Below, one piece after another: positions 8,110-9,723 of a stretch of DNA of 9,723 nucleotides. The notes under the pieces were generated by a model. That model did not search any database. It was not told the origin of the DNA and saw only the letters and a list, made by a program, of their open reading frames with translations. Source of the stretch: Paludibacter sp. UBA5753 (GTDB lineage: Bacteria; Bacteroidota; Bacteroidia; Bacteroidales; Paludibacteraceae); the NCBI GenBank assembly GCA_002427615.1, contig DIFH01000073.1, positions 39,562 to 49,284 of the forward strand, read 5' to 3'. Within the stretch, counting starts at the first letter, position 1; every line of letters begins with the position of its first letter. Position numbers and translations under genes: made by a program.

Positions 8110-8463
8110 TTAAATTTCCTCTTTGTTGTAAAGCGCACCGGGACCTGATTCGCCGGTTCGGATACGATAAGTTTCTTCAATATCGTAAACGAAGATTTTT
8201 CCATCGCCGGTTTCGCCCGTCCACGCTGAACTGAGTATGGCTTTTACTGTTTTTTCCAAATTTACATCGCGTATGACTATTGAGATCATTCGCCGTTGAA
8301 TGTAGCCTGATTTGAATACTTGTCCACGAACTACCTGTTCTTCTGTCGATTTTCCAAGACCTGTTATGTCCCAATAGGAAAACCAGTCGATGTCGGCATC
8401 GTATAAAGCCTGCTTGACATCTTCAAATTTTGACTTTCGGATTACGGCTTCAATCTTTTTCAT
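8110..8463 (-). CDS. glnK: PII-family nitrogen regulator (amt-linked, GlnK position)
   Basis: Trimeric cytoplasmic sensor of ATP/ADP and usually 2-oxoglutarate; an amt-linked PII typically blocks the Amt channel with its T-loop. The start at 8463 gives 117 residues beginning MKKIEAVIRKSKFEDVKQAL, aligned from residue 1 with E. coli GlnB (112 residues); the frame extends 23 codons upstream but encodes only Lys/Asn-rich sequence. Nucleotide-binding parts are present: TGETGDGKIFV (82-92, with Lys89 as E. coli K90) and Arg100/Arg102 in RIRTGE (R101/R103). The T-loop (about 38-56) is one residue shorter and altered: the uridylylated Tyr51 is Phe50, Gln39 is Ser39 and Lys58 is Arg57. Classical uridylylation is therefore unlikely and 2-oxoglutarate sensing may differ. 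It is flanked by two amt genes and is probably the first gene of a PII-amt operon. The symbol rests on amt linkage; glnB would be equally defensible by sequence. Confidence 0.93.
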   Translation of the reverse strand: MKKIEAVIRKSKFEDVKQALYDADIDWFSYWDITGLGKSTEEQVVRGQVFKSGYIQRRMISIVIRDVNLEKTVKAILSSAWTGETGDGKIFVYDIEETYRIRTGESGPGALYNKEEI

Positions 8464-8589
8464 GTTCTTTTTGTTTTTATTTTCTATTTTATTGTAGGAT
8501 ATTGTATTTGTTTTTATCATTTTATTGAGCAATTTCTCACGTAAATGAATTAAATACTGTCAATATGTATAATATTTTGTTTTCGGGTG

Positions 8590-8620
8590 CAAAAGTACAT
8601 TATTAATTTAAATTGACAAA
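8590..8620 (-). promoter_or_regulatory. Probable Bacteroidota-type promoter of the PII-amt operon
   Basis: On the minus strand TACTTTTG (8590-8597) fits the -7 consensus TAnnTTTG exactly and TTTG (8617-8620) fits the -33 element, 19 bases apart. It is the best promoter match in the window. The expected start is near 8583, giving a leader of about 120 bases before the PII ATG. The -7 octamer is identical to that of glnN. Confidence 0.7.
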
Positions 8621-8714
8621 GCAAAATGGCAAATAAAATAGGTTAAATAAAGAAATATGTAGTATATGTGAATGATAATATAACATAATAACAAATAAAT
8701 GCTACATTAACTTA

Positions 8715-8758
8715 CAATAAAAATAAAGACAGACTATTTCTCACGAAGTAGTCTGCCC
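8715..8758 (-). terminator. Terminator-like hairpin within repeat copy B
   Basis: On the minus strand a 10-bp stem (8749-8758 with 8727-8736, two G-U pairs) is followed by the U-rich tract TTTATTTTTATTG. The one substitution in the stem relative to copy A (C in place of T on the plus strand at 8756) changes an A-U pair to G-U, so pairing is preserved. It lies about 195 bases beyond the first amt stop and past another hairpin, so it may end a separate short transcript. Confidence 0.6.
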
Positions 8759-8786
8759 GAAACAATAAAACTAAAAAACACACGAT
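8729..8786 (-). repeat. 58-bp intergenic repeat, copy B
   Basis: Second copy of the module at 6513-6570, in the same orientation and also 58 bases long because its two indels cancel. Flanking sequence is unrelated on both sides: A-rich in copy A, ttttaatcc here. It sits about 110 bases upstream of the PII promoter. Confidence 0.85.
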
Positions 8787-8817
8787 TTTTAATCCTTTTA
8801 CGTAGTTGCTGATATTC

Positions 8818-8839
8818 GATGATTATTTCGATAATCATC
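8818..8839. other. Perfect 9-bp palindrome with a TTCG loop
   Basis: GATGATTAT (8818-8826) and ATAATCATC (8831-8839) flank TTCG. On the plus strand the loop is TTCG; on the minus strand it is CGAA. No U-tract follows on either strand, so it is not an evident terminator. It could be a protein-binding operator or an RNA stem lying 5' of repeat copy B on the minus strand. Confidence 0.45.
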
Positions 8840-8906
8840 ATTTTTATCGTCAATAATAAAGTGTAAGCTCGAATCAGATAATTTTTAATGTTTTTATAAT
8901 TGATAT

Positions 8907-8942
8907 ACAATGACTTTCGATATTGAAATCGAAAGTCATTGT
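8907..8942 (-). terminator. Perfect 15-bp hairpin after the first amt
   Basis: ACAATGACTTTCGAT (8907-8921) pairs perfectly with ATCGAAAGTCATTGT (8928-8942) around a 6-nt loop, ten bases past the first amt stop codon. Position and strength suggest the end of the amt transcript. The following minus-strand sequence (ATATCAATTATAAAAA) is A/T-rich but not a true U-tract, so termination may be partial, or the stem may protect the 3' end. The near-symmetry also allows use on the opposite strand. Confidence 0.65.
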
Positions 8943-8952
8943 GTGTAAAGAA

Positions 8953-9723
8953 TTAATTGTATGCTTTCTCGCCGTGTTCGTAGTAATCCAGGCCGTTTTC
9001 TTCTTCTTTCTTGGTTACGCGTAAACCTATGGTATTTTTAATTCCCAAGAAAAGAACCAGACCTGTGCCGATTGCCCAAACGGCGACTGCTCCGACACCT
9101 ATCAACTGGGTTACCAGCAAATCGGTTCCTCCACCATAAAATAAACCTTTGATTCCGTTTCCTTCGGCAAATAAGCCAACCATGATGGTTCCAAAAGCTC
9201 CGTTTATGGCATGTACCGAAATTGCGCCAACAGGATCATCTATTTTTACCACCTTATCGAAGAATTCTACCGCAAACACTACAAGCGTACCTGCCATTAA
9301 TCCTATTAATAGGGCTCCTCCCGGCGTTACTGTGTCGCAACCGGCGGTTATTGCTACAAGTCCGGCCAGAACGCCGTTTAATGACATGCCTAATCCAGGT
9401 TTTCCATAGCGAATCCATGTGATTGTTAGCGCTGCGATACCTCCGGCTGCAGCTGCGGCATTGGTTGTTACAAATATGTTGGCCACCAATTCCGGGTTGG
9501 ACAGGCTTAATGTGGATCCTGGATTAAAACCAAACCATCCCAACCAAAGTATAAATACGCCTAATGCACCCAAAGTAATGCTATGCCCCGGTATGGCGTA
9601 AATTTTACCATTTTTATATTTACCGATACGTGGACCGAGTATCCATGCTCCGGTTAATGCCAGCCATCCACCTACAGAGTGTACAACAGTTGATCCGGCA
9701 AAGTCATGCATTCCCATTTGAGC
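8953..9723 (-). CDS. amtB: Ammonium transporter (Amt), partial (N-terminus beyond right edge)
   Basis: C-terminal 256 residues of a second Amt-family ammonium channel; the frame is open through the right edge, so the methionine at 9717 is internal, not the start. The fragment opens in membrane segment 5 with HDFAGSTVVHS, carrying the ammonium-recruiting Asp (9703-9705) and the first pore histidine (9679-9681). GWFGFNPGS carries the Phe and Ser of the periplasmic vestibule, and ISVHAING the second pore histidine. The tail GLDYYEHGEKAY is the conserved PII-responsive C-terminus. It differs strongly from the other Amt: SVGGWLALTGAWILGPRIGKY replaces INAGIAAIVTALLLGKRRDYKG, and the loop sequences are unrelated, so these are separate subfamilies rather than a recent duplication. 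A strong hairpin follows the stop and PII lies 489 bases downstream on the same strand. Confidence 0.95.
   Translation of the reverse strand, partial: AQMGMHDFAGSTVVHSVGGWLALTGAWILGPRIGKYKNGKIYAIPGHSITLGALGVFILWLGWFGFNPGSTLSLSNPELVANIFVTTNAAAAAGGIAALTITWIRYGKPGLGMSLNGVLAGLVAITAGCDTVTPGGALLIGLMAGTLVVFAVEFFDKVVKIDDPVGAISVHAINGAFGTIMVGLFAEGNGIKGLFYGGGTDLLVTQLIGVGAVAVWAIGTGLVLFLGIKNTIGLRVTKKEEENGLDYYEHGEKAYN

Larger units (their letters stand above)
8464..8952. other. 489-bp non-coding region between the first amt and PII
   Basis: No supported gene. In transcription order it holds the hairpin after the first amt (8907-8942), a palindrome (8818-8839), repeat copy B (8729-8786) ending in a terminator-like stem, an A/T-rich stretch with nothing I recognise, the PII promoter (8590-8620), and a leader of about 120 bases that is A/T-rich and lacks a Shine-Dalgarno sequence. 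Confidence 0.7.

Noticed and set aside
8088..8204. A 39-codon N-terminal extension of the second Amt
   Set aside because: It overlaps the PII coding sequence by 95 bases and would bury the signal peptide that starts at the methionine encoded at 8087.
8464..8532. A 23-codon N-terminal extension of PII
   Set aside because: It encodes only low-complexity Lys/Asn-rich sequence from the A/T-rich leader, and PII proteins begin at the MKKIE position.

Overview
This window is a nitrogen-assimilation gene cluster, almost certainly from a member of the Bacteroidota, probably order Bacteroidales. Three things point there: a type III glutamine synthetase of the Bacteroides GlnN kind, upstream regions that lack Shine-Dalgarno sequences and are very A/T-rich, and exact matches to the Bacteroidota promoter pattern (-7 TAnnTTTG with -33 TTG/TTTG). 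Every gene lies on the minus strand, so transcription runs from the right edge to the left edge.

Layout in transcription order: (1) 9723-8953, the C-terminal part of a first ammonium transporter (Amt), followed by a perfect hairpin; (2) 8464-8952, a 489-bp non-coding region holding that hairpin, a second palindrome, one copy of a 58-bp repeat with a terminator-like stem, and a promoter; (3) 8463-8110, a PII signal-transduction protein; (4) 8087-6717, a second, different Amt with a signal peptide, 22 bp after PII and probably in its operon; (5) 6125-6716, a 592-bp non-coding region holding a G+C-richer structured segment, the second copy of the 58-bp repeat with a strong terminator, and a promoter; (6) 6124-3929, glutamine synthetase type III (glnN); (7) 3786-3928, a 143-bp gap with three hairpins; (8) 3785-1, the large subunit of glutamate synthase (gltB), cut by the left edge after 1261 residues.

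Together the genes cover ammonium capture (two Amt channels), sensing and gating (PII), and the GS-GOGAT cycle: GSIII makes glutamine from glutamate and ammonia, and GltB transfers the amide nitrogen to 2-oxoglutarate.

The main genes are familiar. Most worth a second look are the near-identical 58-bp non-coding modules in front of the PII-amt and glnN promoters, and the PII protein, which lacks the uridylylated tyrosine and two residues used for 2-oxoglutarate binding in E. coli GlnB. I saw no tRNA, rRNA, CRISPR array, insertion sequence or integrase.
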